NCBI RefSeq assembly: GCF_937927635.1
Contig: NZ_CALBRW010000018.1
Span: 289,983-353,982, forward strand
Reading direction: 5' to 3'
DNA: 64,000 bases
DNA from: an uncultured Microbacterium sp.
GTDB taxonomy: Bacteria > Actinomycetota > Actinomycetes > Actinomycetales > Microbacteriaceae
The notes under the pieces are model-generated. The model searched no databases. It had not been told where the DNA came from and saw only the letters and a list, made by a program, of their open reading frames with translations. Made by a program: the position numbers and the translations under genes. This document shows, piece after piece, positions 17,235 to 25,659 of the stretch (within the stretch, counting starts at the first letter, position 1; every line of letters begins with the position of its first letter).

Positions 17235-18296
17235 TCAGCTGCTGCGATCAGCGAGAGTCTCGGCGAACCTGGTGAGCGACTCGCGCACGGTGCCGCGCGG
17301 CAGCGGCGACAGTGCGGCGACGGCATCCGCCGTCCAGGTGCGGGCCAGCTCCATCGTGCGCGCGGTGGCGTCGTGGACGCGCAGCTCGGCGAGCGGCCCG
17401 TCGAGGATGGCGGGGTCGGCCCCCTCCGCGATGCGCGCGACGCCCTCGTCGATGCGGTTCGCCAGGTCGATGTCAGCGGGTGCGGTGCCGGTCTTCAGAA
17501 GCAGCGAGGGCATGGTGGGTACGCCCGCGCGCAGGTCGGTGCCCGGCACCTTGCCGGTCTCCGCGGCATCCGCCGAGAGATCGATCACGTCATCCAGCAG
17601 CTGGAACGCGACGCCGACCTTCTCGCCGTACACGCGCATCGGCTCCTCGAACTCGGTCGGGGCGTGGGAGAAGATCACCCCGCCCTGCGTGGCTGCCGCG
17701 ATGAGCGAACCGGTCTTGTCGGCCAGCACCTGGATGTAGAAGTCGATGGGGTCGTCGCCCGGCTGCGCGCCGACGGTCTCGTGCATCTGCCCCAGCACCA
17801 GCCGTTCGAACGTACCGGCCTGCAGGCGCATGGCCCGCTCGCCGTAGCGCGACATGATCTGGCTGGCGCGCGAGAACAGGATGTCTCCGGTGAGGATGGC
17901 GACGTTGTTGCCCCACACGCCGTGGGCGGCGGGAACCCCGCGGCGGGTGTCGGCGCCGTCCATGACGTCGTCGTGGTACAGCGAGCCGAGGTGCGTGAGC
18001 TCGAGCGCCTTGGCGATGTCGATCACCGCGGCGCTGTTGCCGTCGCCCAGCTGGGCGGTCAGCAGCGCGAGCACGGGGCGGATGCGCTTGCCGCCGGCCT
18101 CGTACAGGTAGCGGGCCGCGGCATCCGCAACGGGGTCGGCGAACTTCAGCTCCTCCGCGAGACCGGCCTCGACAAGATCCAGGCCGTCCTCGATGCGGGC
18201 AGCGATGCGCCGGGCAGCGGGGCTGAGGAAGACGCGGTCGCTGAAGCCGAGTCGGCTCGCCAGTCGCGTGCCCGGGGTCGCGGGGCTTGAAGTCAC
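17235..18296 (-). CDS. Long-chain trans-polyprenyl diphosphate synthase
   Basis: A 353-residue all-helical synthase. The two aspartate-rich motifs are DDVMD in HLGSLYHDDVMDGADTRR (FARM) and DDVID in FQLLDDVIDLS (SARM). The lysine and arginine of GGKRIRPVLALL bind isopentenyl diphosphate. Menaquinone genes nearby (menF, menG, menD, menA) make the side chain of menaquinone the likely product. Chain length cannot be read with confidence. It probably shares a transcript with the downstream reductase. Confidence 0.94.
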   Translation of the reverse strand: MTSSPATPGTRLASRLGFSDRVFLSPAARRIAARIEDGLDLVEAGLAEELKFADPVADAAARYLYEAGGKRIRPVLALLTAQLGDGNSAAVIDIAKALELTHLGSLYHDDVMDGADTRRGVPAAHGVWGNNVAILTGDILFSRASQIMSRYGERAMRLQAGTFERLVLGQMHETVGAQPGDDPIDFYIQVLADKTGSLIAAATQGGVIFSHAPTEFEEPMRVYGEKVGVAFQLLDDVIDLSADAAETGKVPGTDLRAGVPTMPSLLLKTGTAPADIDLANRIDEGVARIAEGADPAILDGPLAELRVHDATARTMELARTWTADAVAALSPLPRGTVRESLTRFAETLADRSS

Positions 18297-18347
18297 GCCT
18301 TCCAGCCTACCTGCGATCCCCCGGCCCTCCTTCCGATCCCGACGGGT

Positions 18348-19406
18348 TCAGCCCTCACAGGCGGCGGTGCGACCGGCCATTCCGATCGTTCCTGCCACGA
18401 GAGTGCGCACTGCCCCGGCGAAGAAGTCGGTGCTGATGTTCTCCGGTACGTCCTGCGGCGTGTGGTAGTACGGCGTGCGGAAGTTCGCACCGTCGGTCGC
18501 GAACGCCGCGGGCACTCGCTTCAGGTGGAACGCTGCGTGATCGGAGCGGGAGATGAAGGTCTCCGTCTCGGGCACCGTCGCGACCTGGGCCTTCGCGCCG
18601 CCGGCCCACTCCGTGTTCGCGTGGTCGAAGATCTGCACCAGCTGCTCCGCGTCGGGGTAGCCGAGCACGTTGAGGAAGTCGCCGACCTGGCCGTCGGCAT
18701 TCGGCTCGGTGGTGGCGTAGCCGAGCATCTCGGCGCTCACCATGCCGAACACGTCCCTGTGCTGCTGCTCGATCAGCTCGGTCGCCAGCGCCGCTGCGCC
18801 GGCGTAGGGACTCCCCTCCTCCTCGAACGGGACGGCGGCGACCACCACGGTCGCCGGCAGCTGCGCATCGGCGAGGATGCGCGCCGTCTCCAGCACGCCT
18901 GCCACACCGGACGCGTCGTCGTCAGCCCCGGGTGACCCGGGGACGGTGTCGTAGTGCGCGGTCAGCACGAACACGCGGTCAGCGCACTGCTGCCCGTGGA
19001 TCTCCGCCCACACCGTCGGCAGGGTGATGTCGCGCAGGGTCACATCGATCGTCTTCGGCGCGAGTCCGGCATCCTGCAGCTGCGTCTTGACGTACTCGGC
19101 CGCGGCGATCGTCTGGTCCCTGTTCTGGGCCGGGTCGCGCGGGGTCTTCCCCAGGGTTCGCACGTCGGTCATGATCCGATCCCCGTCGACACGGGCGACG
19201 AGCGCCGCCGGGTCACCGGTCACCGAGTCGAGAGATGCGTCGACCTGTGGGATGGTCGGCGTCGCCTCCGATGGCGAGAGGCTCGTGGTGGCGCCTGGTG
19301 ATGCCGTGGATCCGCAGCCAGTGAGCACGGTCGTGACGAGAATCGTCGTGGCTGCGAGTGCGACGGCCTGCCGCATCCTGGTGCGGGAGTTGACGGTGAA
19401 CGGCAT
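18348..19406 (-). CDS. Secreted M28-family metallopeptidase lipoprotein
   Basis: A 352-residue protein. The signal peptide ends in a lipobox (LTGC, Cys near 31), then a Ser/Thr/Pro-rich linker. The M28 aminopeptidase domain shows the zinc ligands: His and Asp in VLTAHYDTVPGSPGADDDAS, the catalytic Glu pair in PFEEEGSPYAG, SAEMLGY, and a late His in YYHTPQDVPE. It would act outside the cell on peptides. GAGGAG precedes the ATG. A palindrome upstream (19426-19437) and the adjacent marR gene suggest MarR control. Confidence 0.92.
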   Translation of the reverse strand: MPFTVNSRTRMRQAVALAATTILVTTVLTGCGSTASPGATTSLSPSEATPTIPQVDASLDSVTGDPAALVARVDGDRIMTDVRTLGKTPRDPAQNRDQTIAAAEYVKTQLQDAGLAPKTIDVTLRDITLPTVWAEIHGQQCADRVFVLTAHYDTVPGSPGADDDASGVAGVLETARILADAQLPATVVVAAVPFEEEGSPYAGAAALATELIEQQHRDVFGMVSAEMLGYATTEPNADGQVGDFLNVLGYPDAEQLVQIFDHANTEWAGGAKAQVATVPETETFISRSDHAAFHLKRVPAAFATDGANFRTPYYHTPQDVPENISTDFFAGAVRTLVAGTIGMAGRTAACEG

Positions 19407-19425
19407 TCGGGCTCCTCAGAACTGT

Positions 19426-19437
19426 TTCGGATCCGAA
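19426..19437. promoter_or_regulatory. Palindromic operator candidate for MarR
   Basis: TTCGGATCCGAA is a perfect 12-bp palindrome between the marR stop and the M28 peptidase start, close to the peptidase ribosome-binding site. MarR dimers bind such sites. Assignment to the adjacent MarR protein is inferred. Confidence 0.55.
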
Positions 19438-19459
19438 CTATTCTGTCGCGCCCCTCCGC

Positions 19460-19900
19460 TCACCGCAATGGGCGGGCCCTCTCGGTCAGCGAGGTGATCA
19501 ACCGCGCGAGAACGGCCCGCAGCTCCGGAACGTCCAGCTCACCGGAGACGGATCGCCAGACGAGCTCGACGCGGCGGTGCGCGTCGCCGTGCGCCCGGCG
19601 CCCCTGTTCGGTGATCTGCAGATCCGCCGATCTTCCGTCCGCCCCGCGTCGCCGCGAGATCAGCCCGTCCGTCTCGAGCCCGGCCAGATGCGCGGTGAGC
19701 GTGGAGGGCTTCGCCCCGATGCGCGCCGCGACCTCGCTGGGCGTCGTCGTGCCGAGAGTCGCCACCAGGCTCAGCACCGCGTAGCCGGTGGGCGTCAGCC
19801 CTGTGCCGGTCAGGGCGTCGCGCAGCATGGCTCCGACGGCCTCGTTGGCGCGGAGCACGTCGAACAGCACGCCGAGCTCGGGAGCGGGTTCCGACGACAT
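19460..19900 (-). CDS. MarR-family transcriptional regulator
   Basis: A 146-residue winged-helix protein. LTPTGYAVLSLVATLGTTTP leads into the HTH SEVAARIGAKPSTLTAHLAG and the wing LISRRRGADGRS. This is the usual MarR order with helical dimerisation ends. The start is placed at 19900, 4 bp after the menF stop, though 19918 is also possible. Being between menF and the M28 peptidase gene, it may control the peptidase through the palindrome at 19426-19437. Ligand unknown. Confidence 0.9.
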   Translation of the reverse strand: MSSEPAPELGVLFDVLRANEAVGAMLRDALTGTGLTPTGYAVLSLVATLGTTTPSEVAARIGAKPSTLTAHLAGLETDGLISRRRGADGRSADLQITEQGRRAHGDAHRRVELVWRSVSGELDVPELRAVLARLITSLTERARPLR

Positions 19901-19904
19901 CGGC

Positions 19905-21170
19905 TCAGGCCAGCGCATCCACGAGCGGGCGGAACTTCACGCGGGTCTCCAGCAGCTCCGCCTCGGGATCGCTGCCGGCGACGATGCCGGCCCCGGCGTA
20001 GGCCGTGACCTGCCGCGCACGGGAGGCGTCGCTCGGAGCGTCGGCGAACTGCGCGCAGCGCAGTGCGATGGCCCACTCGCCGTCGCCGGATGCGTCGATC
20101 CAGCCGACCGGTCCGGCGTAGCGTCCGCGGTCGAAGGGCTCCAGGCGCCGGATCGCCGCGATGGCGGCATCCGTCGGCGTCCCCGCGACAGCCGCAGTGG
20201 GATGCATGGCACCGACCAGATCGAGCGCGGAGTCGCCGTCGGCCAGGTCGCCGCGCACATCGGTGGCCAGGTGGAACAGGTTGGGCAGCTCCAGCACGAA
20301 CGGACCATCGACCTCGAGCGCACGGGTGTGCGGGCGGAGAGTCGCCAGCACGCTCTGCACGGCGAAGCCGTGCTCGTCGAGGTCCTTCGCGCTTGCGGCG
20401 AGGGCAGCGGATGCCGTGGCGTCGGCCACCGGGTCGGCCCCGCGCGCCGTGGTGCCTGCCAGCACCCGCGCGGTGACGGTGCGGGCGTGCGTGGTCACGA
20501 GAGTCTCCGGGCTCGCCCCCACCAGGCCGTCCACGGCGAAGGTCCAGGTGTCGGGGTAGTCGGTCGACAGCGCGCCCACCAGCCGGCGCAGGTCGGCGTC
20601 GCTGGGCACGGTGCCGGTGAGGTCGCGGGCCAGCACGACCTTCTCGTACGCGCCGGCGGTGATCTCGCCGAGAGCTGCGCGGACGGCATCCTGATACCCC
20701 TGCGGCGTCTGCGCGCCGGGGCCGACGCGGCCCGCCCAGTGCGGGGCGAGGGCTGCGGGCTCGGAGACGGGGGCGAAGTCCGCGTCGTCGAGAGTGCGGA
20801 TGCGGGTGATCCAGCTGCGCCCGTCACGACGGCCGATCACGGCCTGCGGCACCACGAGGACGCTGTCGGCCTTCGAGTCCTCGTCGAAGGTGAGCGCACC
20901 GAAGGCCACGAGTCCGGTGCCGGGAAGTGCTACGGGGTCGTCGATCTCGGCATCCTGCGCCAGCTCGCGCCAGGCGTCGGCCATGCGCTGCTCCCGGGTG
21001 CGGTCCTGACCGCCGCGGATGCGGATGGATGCCGCGATGCCGTCGCCCGCGGCCACGATCCCGTCGCCGCGGCGAAGCCACGCCAGCGGGTTCGCCGCGG
21101 AGGTGTGCGCCAGCAGATCGTCGACGGGTGGGATCTCGCGGGTCTGCGCGACCAGGCGGATGCTGCTCAC
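19905..21170 (-). CDS. menF: Isochorismate synthase, MenF type
   Basis: A 421-residue chorismate-using enzyme that makes isochorismate, the first step toward menaquinone. The conserved core is present: AYEKVVLARDLTG, TVTARVLAGTTARG, LHP-type region GAMHPTAAVAGTP, and GRYAGPVGWIDASGDGEWAI followed by YAGAGIVAGSDPEAEL. GTG at 21170 has GGAGG upstream. Other menaquinone genes (menG, menD, menA) follow within 10 kb, on both strands, which supports MenF over siderophore or salicylate roles. Confidence 0.94.
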   Translation of the reverse strand: MSSIRLVAQTREIPPVDDLLAHTSAANPLAWLRRGDGIVAAGDGIAASIRIRGGQDRTREQRMADAWRELAQDAEIDDPVALPGTGLVAFGALTFDEDSKADSVLVVPQAVIGRRDGRSWITRIRTLDDADFAPVSEPAALAPHWAGRVGPGAQTPQGYQDAVRAALGEITAGAYEKVVLARDLTGTVPSDADLRRLVGALSTDYPDTWTFAVDGLVGASPETLVTTHARTVTARVLAGTTARGADPVADATASAALAASAKDLDEHGFAVQSVLATLRPHTRALEVDGPFVLELPNLFHLATDVRGDLADGDSALDLVGAMHPTAAVAGTPTDAAIAAIRRLEPFDRGRYAGPVGWIDASGDGEWAIALRCAQFADAPSDASRARQVTAYAGAGIVAGSDPEAELLETRVKFRPLVDALA

Positions 21171-21179
21171 CCCTCCAGC

Positions 21180-21776
21180 CTAGTTGCGCGGCTTCAGGTC
21201 GAGTGCCTCGAGACGGTCCAGCCACGCATCGGCGGTCGCGTCGTCGAACGGCGGGACCTGCGCGCGCACCCTGTTCTCGAGATCGAGGGTGAGGGCTTCC
21301 AGGTGCGCCATCACGTCGGCAGGGTACCCGTAGCGGATGCTGTGCTCGGCCCACTCGTCGCGGTCATCGACGTACGTGCCGCGCTCATCGAGCCGGCGCA
21401 CCACATCGAGGTCCATGTCGATGCCGGTGGCGAGGATGTGCAGACCCGTGCCGGCGTCGATGCCGGCATCCTCCCAGCGCATCTCCCAGCCCAGATCGAT
21501 GTAGATCCGCATCGCCGTGGAGTGATGCCGGTGGACGGTGACGGCGTGGTCGGCGCCGTGCTCGGCATCCGATCGGGGGATCAGCGTGACGTCGGCGGAG
21601 TCCGCGATGAATTCGCGACCGGGGCGGGAGCTTCGCCAGCCGGCGGGCTGGCCGAGCCAGTCGCCCCACCGGTCCGACCCCAGGTACACCTCCTGGTTGG
21701 CCCAGTGCGGCGAACCGTCCCATTTGCGCCACTGGAAGATCATCGACGTGCCGGGCTCCGGACGATTCGCACTCAC
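21180..21776 (-). CDS. DUF402 (FomD-like) protein
   Basis: A 198-residue soluble protein with the DUF402/FomD-type barrel: MRIYIDLGWEMRW, the acidic pair region GIDMDLDVVRRLDERGTYVD and DDRDEWAEHSIRYGYP. Members hydrolyse small phosphoester or nucleotide-linked compounds using divalent metals held by Asp/Glu residues. It starts at GTG 21776 and ends 9 bp before menF. It may be co-transcribed with menF, but no link to menaquinone synthesis is known to me. Confidence 0.8.
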   Translation of the reverse strand: MSANRPEPGTSMIFQWRKWDGSPHWANQEVYLGSDRWGDWLGQPAGWRSSRPGREFIADSADVTLIPRSDAEHGADHAVTVHRHHSTAMRIYIDLGWEMRWEDAGIDAGTGLHILATGIDMDLDVVRRLDERGTYVDDRDEWAEHSIRYGYPADVMAHLEALTLDLENRVRAQVPPFDDATADAWLDRLEALDLKPRN

Positions 21777-21831
21777 CCGCCGAGTCTACGGCGGGCGCTG
21801 TGCCCTGAGCATCCGCCAGTCGCCCTGGAGA

Positions 21832-21910
21832 ACAGATGTCGGTTCAGATCACGGATGTCGGCGCGGATGCCTGATTCCTGCCGACATCCGTGATTCCTGC
21901 CGACATCCGT
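21832..21910. repeat. Quartet repeat, 19-bp period (unit ACGGATGTCGG), copy 1
   Basis: Direct units at 21832 (one mismatch) and 21851 and inverted units (CCGACATCCGT) at 21881 and 21900, each pair exactly 19 bp apart. The element lies in the ~170-bp gap between the divergent DUF402 and menG genes. A second copy of the same unit family is at 33753-33831. Confidence 0.92.
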
Positions 21911-21948
21911 CTCAGGCAGCGCAGCATCCGCCCGCCTAGGATCGAAGC

Positions 21949-22662
21949 ATGGAGCCGAATCGCGCCGACCTCGGCAAGGACCCCTCGCACGTCAGCGGCA
22001 TGTTCGATCAGGTGGCCGCAGGCTACGACCGCACGAACACCGTGATGACCTTCGGCAATGACGCGCTGTGGCGCGCGGCCACGACGCGCGCGGTGGCGCC
22101 CAAGCGCGGCGAGCGCATCCTCGACCTGGCCGCGGGCACGGCATCCTCCTCCGCCTCTCTCGCAGGCAGCGGCGCGCAGGTCGTCGCCGCCGACTTCTCC
22201 CCCGGGATGCTGACCGAAGGGCGCCGCCGGCATGGGCACCTGCCCAACATCACCTTCGTGCAGGCCGACGCCACGGATCTGCCGTTCGGCGACGAGGAGT
22301 TCGACGCGGTGACCATGTCGTACGGGCTGCGCAACGTGCAGCAGCCGAAGAAGGCACTGGCCGAGCTGTTCCGCGTGACCAGGCCCGGCGGGCGGATGGT
22401 GATCAACGAGTTCTCCACGCCTCCGGGAAAGCTGTTCCGCGGCCTGTACCGCTTCTACAACGCGCAGGTGCTGCCGAAGGTGGCGCGCATCGCGGGCACC
22501 AACGGCGACGCCTACGACTACCTCAACGAGTCGATCCGCGACTGGCCCGACCAGAAGACGCTGTCGGCGTGGATCCGCGAGGCCGGCTGGACGGATGTCG
22601 AGTACCGAAACCTGACGTTCGGCATCGTCGCGCTGCACCGCGCGCGCAAGCCCCGCGCCTGA
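21949..22662 (+). CDS. menG: Demethylmenaquinone methyltransferase
   Basis: A 237-residue SAM-dependent enzyme (UbiE/MenG family) that performs the last step of menaquinone synthesis. VSGMFDQVAAGYDRTNTVM opens the family. The SAM motif ILDLAAGTASSS, the acidic AADFSPGML and the family signature FDAVTMSYGLRNVQ with GGRMVINEFSTPP are all present. It is divergent from DUF402-menF and convergent with ppk2. A large nested hairpin lies just after the stop. Confidence 0.96.
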   Translation: MEPNRADLGKDPSHVSGMFDQVAAGYDRTNTVMTFGNDALWRAATTRAVAPKRGERILDLAAGTASSSASLAGSGAQVVAADFSPGMLTEGRRRHGHLPNITFVQADATDLPFGDEEFDAVTMSYGLRNVQQPKKALAELFRVTRPGGRMVINEFSTPPGKLFRGLYRFYNAQVLPKVARIAGTNGDAYDYLNESIRDWPDQKTLSAWIREAGWTDVEYRNLTFGIVALHRARKPRA

Positions 22663-22663
22663 C

Positions 22664-22745
22664 GCCGAGACCCCGACTTCTCGCCGACACCCCGTGGTGC
22701 GGTCGCCCGCAGGGCGGGGTGTCGGCGGCAGCCCGGGGTCTCGGG
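22664..22745. repeat. Quartet repeat, 19-bp period (unit GCCGACACCCCG), menG/ppk2 terminator
   Basis: Units GCCGAGACCCCG (22664) and GCCGACACCCCG (22683) face their inverted forms at 22715 and 22734. Each pair is 19 bp apart. The whole folds as a nested hairpin with a 12-bp inner stem (22682-22693 with 22716-22727). It starts 2 bp after the menG stop and ends 5 bp before the ppk2 stop, so it can act as a bidirectional terminator. Confidence 0.9.
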
Positions 22746-22749
22746 CAGG

Positions 22750-23592
22750 TCAGCTCGCGGCGAGGCGCTTCTTCTCCGCCTCCACGTCGAAGTCGGCGAC
22801 GGGCCATTGCGGATCGATATCCTCCAGCGCCGCGATCAGCAGCTCCTGCACGGCCAGGCGCGCGTACCACTTGCTGTTCGCCGGGATCACGTACCAGGGA
22901 GCCTCTGGCGCGGAGGTGCGGTCGAACACGGACTGGTAGGCGGCCATGTAGTCGTCCCACAGCATCCGCTCGTCGACATCTCCCGGGTTGTACTTCCAGT
23001 GCTTGTCCGAGCGGTCCAGGCGCTCCATCAGGCGCTCCTTCTGCTCGTCGCGGGAGATGTGCAGCATGACCTTGACGATGCGGATCCCGGATGCCGCGAC
23101 GCGGCGCTCGAAGTCGACGATGGCGCCGTAGCGGCGCTCGATCTCGTCCTCGGGTGCGAGCATCCGCACCCGGCCGATCAGGACGTCCTCGTAGTGCGAG
23201 CGGTCGAAGACGCCGATGAACCCGGGCCGCGGCAGGCGCTTCTCGATGCGCCAGAGGAAGTCGTGCGCGCGTTCCTCGTCGGTCGGCGCCTTGAAGGCGG
23301 CGAGCTCCACGCCCTGCGGATCCACACCGCCGACGACGTGCCGCACGATGCCGCCCTTGCCTGCGGAGTCCATGGCCTGCAGCACCAGCAGAACGGCATC
23401 CGTCGACTCGCCGGATCGGGACGCCGCGTACAGGCGCTCCTGCAGGTCGCTCAATGTCTCCCTGCGCTTGTCCAGCGCCTTCTCGCCGTCCTTCTTGTCG
23501 CCATCGAACCCGGGTGTGCTGTCGGGGTCGACGTCCGCCAGCTGGAAACCGTCGTCCACCCGCAACGCGGTGGCCCATGTCGTCTTCGTCAT
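22750..23592 (-). CDS. ppk2: Polyphosphate kinase 2 family phosphotransferase
   Basis: A 280-residue P-loop protein of the PPK2 family, which transfers phosphate between polyphosphate and nucleotides. Walker A is LQAMDSAGKGGIVRHV, Walker B is GVFDRSHYEDVL, and the lid region contains ISRDEQKERLMERLDRSDKH. The C-terminal PWYVIPANSKWYARLAV is typical of the family. The start at 23592 fits the family's length; the Shine-Dalgarno sequence is weak. Nucleotide preference (AMP, ADP or GDP) is not clear from sequence alone. Confidence 0.94.
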   Translation of the reverse strand: MTKTTWATALRVDDGFQLADVDPDSTPGFDGDKKDGEKALDKRRETLSDLQERLYAASRSGESTDAVLLVLQAMDSAGKGGIVRHVVGGVDPQGVELAAFKAPTDEERAHDFLWRIEKRLPRPGFIGVFDRSHYEDVLIGRVRMLAPEDEIERRYGAIVDFERRVAASGIRIVKVMLHISRDEQKERLMERLDRSDKHWKYNPGDVDERMLWDDYMAAYQSVFDRTSAPEAPWYVIPANSKWYARLAVQELLIAALEDIDPQWPVADFDVEAEKKRLAAS

Positions 23593-23649
23593 GGTGCCAT
23601 TGTGCAGGGTGCGACGGGCGATGTCGGTGGCCCCGGGCACAATCGGAGC

Positions 23650-25239
23650 ATGGACACCTCGCTTCTCGTGATCGTCGTCGCCGTCATCGCCGCGGCGCTG
23701 GCCGGCGCGCTCGGATTCGTGCTGGGCACGCAGCGCGGCCGCTCATCGGATGCCGAGGGCCGGGCCGCGCTGCTGCGGGTGCAGGCGCTGGAGGCCGATG
23801 CCGCGGCGCTGCGTGACGAGACCGCCACCCGCGTGCAGGAGGAGCGTGCGCTGGGCGAGCAGCGGGTCGTCGAGACGCGTCGGCTGGGCGAGGCGGCAGT
23901 GGCGGATGCTCGCGCCCAGGCGCAGGCGCGCCTGGAGCACGAACGTCTGGAGCACGAGCGGCGGCTGGCCGAGGTTCGTCAGGAGGCGGATGCCGATGTG
24001 CTGGCCGAGCGGCGGCGCGCAGCCGACCGGCTGGAGGAGCTGAAGGCGGACCAGAAGCGGCTCTCCGATGAGTTCGATGCGCTGAGCAGGCGAGCGCTCG
24101 AGGCGAACTCGAAGGTGTTCCTGCAGCAGGCGGAGGAGCGCCTCAAACGCAGCCAGAGCGAGGGTGCGGCCGAGCTGCAGAAGCGGCAGGATGCCGTGCA
24201 GCAGCTCATCGAGCCCATCCAGAAGACGCTCGAGGGCGTGAAGACCGAGATGGGCACCGCCGAGAAGGCCCGGCTGGAGGCCAACGCCGCGCTGCACGAG
24301 CAGGTGCAGCTGATGCGGCAGTCGTCCGAGACGCTCGGCTCGGAGACCCGCAACCTGGTCAACGCGCTGCGCGCGCCGCAGGTGCGCGGCCGCTGGGGCG
24401 AGCTGCAGCTGCGCCGCGTGGTGGAGGCGTCGGGGATGCTCAATCACGTCGACTTCGACGAGCAGATGCACCACGACACCGACGACGGCGCGCTGCGCCC
24501 CGACCTGGTCGTGCACCTGGCCGGCGACAAGAACGTGGTCGTCGACTCGAAGGTCGCCTTCAACGGATATCTCGAGGCCATGGAGGCCACCGACGACACG
24601 GTGCGCGCGCAGCGCCTGGCCGCGCACGCCCGTCATCTGAAGAAGCACATCGACGACCTGGGCACCAAGCAGTACTGGGACGTGGTGGCCGGCTCCCCCG
24701 AGTTCGTGGTGATGTTCGTGCCGGCCGAGCCGTTCCTGGCGGCAGCGCTGGATCAGGACGCCACGCTGTACGAGTACGCCTTCGAGCGCAACGTCGTCAT
24801 CGCCACGCCGTCCACGCTCATCGCGCTGCTGCGCACGGTCGGGCACGCGTGGCGGCAGGACCAGCTTGCGCATGAGGCGCAGCAGATCTTCACGGTCGGC
24901 AAGGAGCTGCACAAGCGCCTCGGCACCCTGGGCCAGCACCTGGCCAAACTCGGCAAGAGCCTGAACTCCACGGTCGACGCGTACAACAGGTTCGCCGGCT
25001 CGCTGGACCGCAACGTCGTCACGCAGGCGCGCCGGTTCAGCGCCCTACAGGGTCTGGACGAGGTGCTCACCGAGACCTCGCCTGTCGAGGCTCTGGCCAT
25101 CGCCCCGTCGAAGGCAGACCTGTACGAGGTGTCCGAGCTCGAACTCGAGGCGGGCTCAGGCTCCGCGGACGGAGGCTCCGGCGACGAGGAGCACTACGCC
25201 AGCGTCGACCTCGGCGAGGTCAGCCGACGGCTCGAGTAA
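23650..25239 (+). CDS. rmuC: RmuC-family DNA recombination protein
   Basis: A 529-residue protein. One N-terminal transmembrane helix (about 4-26) is followed by a long coiled coil (roughly 35-190). The RmuC core starts near LVNALRAPQVRGRWGELQL and includes KNVVVDSKVAFNGYLEA and the late FVPAEPFLAAALDQD. RmuC proteins restrict DNA rearrangement at inverted repeats and have a nuclease-like fold. It is notable next to a repeat-rich region. The tail is acidic and disordered. Confidence 0.94.
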   Translation: MDTSLLVIVVAVIAAALAGALGFVLGTQRGRSSDAEGRAALLRVQALEADAAALRDETATRVQEERALGEQRVVETRRLGEAAVADARAQAQARLEHERLEHERRLAEVRQEADADVLAERRRAADRLEELKADQKRLSDEFDALSRRALEANSKVFLQQAEERLKRSQSEGAAELQKRQDAVQQLIEPIQKTLEGVKTEMGTAEKARLEANAALHEQVQLMRQSSETLGSETRNLVNALRAPQVRGRWGELQLRRVVEASGMLNHVDFDEQMHHDTDDGALRPDLVVHLAGDKNVVVDSKVAFNGYLEAMEATDDTVRAQRLAAHARHLKKHIDDLGTKQYWDVVAGSPEFVVMFVPAEPFLAAALDQDATLYEYAFERNVVIATPSTLIALLRTVGHAWRQDQLAHEAQQIFTVGKELHKRLGTLGQHLAKLGKSLNSTVDAYNRFAGSLDRNVVTQARRFSALQGLDEVLTETSPVEALAIAPSKADLYEVSELELEAGSGSADGGSGDEEHYASVDLGEVSRRLE

Positions 25240-25251
25240 GCGGCTCCTCGC

Positions 25252-25466
25252 GTGCCGCGCAGCCCTTCTCGGTCGCGGCACTCCTCAGCCCGCGCGGCAC
25301 TCCTCAGCCCGCGCGGCACTTCTCGATCAGCGCGGCGGATATATGCGCCGCGCGGACGAAGAACTGCCGCGCGGAGACTCATCGACGCTGAGAACTGCAG
25401 CGCGGAACCTTCCAGGCGCTGAGAAGTGCAGCGCGACGATTCACGGATGCTGAGAACTGCAGCGCG
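25252..25466. repeat. Expanded quartet repeat, 31-bp array, copy 3
   Basis: The right half holds four 15-bp repeats (GAGAACTGCAGCGCG type) starting at 25359, 25390, 25421 and 25452, exactly 31 bp apart, with three different 16-base spacers. The left half holds inverted units in a 19-bp tandem array (25275, 25294, 25313). It lies after the rmuC stop and before the 3' end of menD. Copies 1 and 2 of the family (5151, 6282) have only two units per side. Confidence 0.92.
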
Positions 25467-25482
25467 AGCGCATGAGCTTTCG

Positions 25483-25619
25483 CGGGTCCCGGATGGCTGC
25501 CTCAACCACGAGGAAACGACCAAGTGGGCCCCGCGGGCGGCGGGCCTGAATCACCCGCGCATGTCACGGGTCCCGTTCGGCTGTCTCAAGGACGAGGAGG
25601 CCGCCATATAGGCCCCGCG
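25483..25619. repeat. Imperfect 53-bp direct repeat pair
   Basis: Two 53-bp copies, 25483-25535 and 25567-25619, start 84 bp apart and share CGGGTCCC, GGCTG, CTCAA, ACGAGGA and a GGCCCCGCG end, with diverged internal bases. The 420-bp gap between rmuC and menD is filled by this pair and the preceding array. I see no supported gene in it; short frames across it merely translate the repeat. Confidence 0.8.
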
Positions 25620-25659
25620 AGACTGCGCTGCTCTCAGCCCAGCAAGCCAAGCCCCACCC

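Noticed and set aside
25359..25466. CRISPR array
   Set aside because: Repeats are only 15 bp with 16-base spacers, are part of a dyad-symmetric element with inverted copies, and no cas genes are near.
25426..25611. 61-residue plus-strand frame in the rmuC-menD gap
   Set aside because: It only translates the 53-bp direct repeat pair; no ribosome-binding site and no domain.
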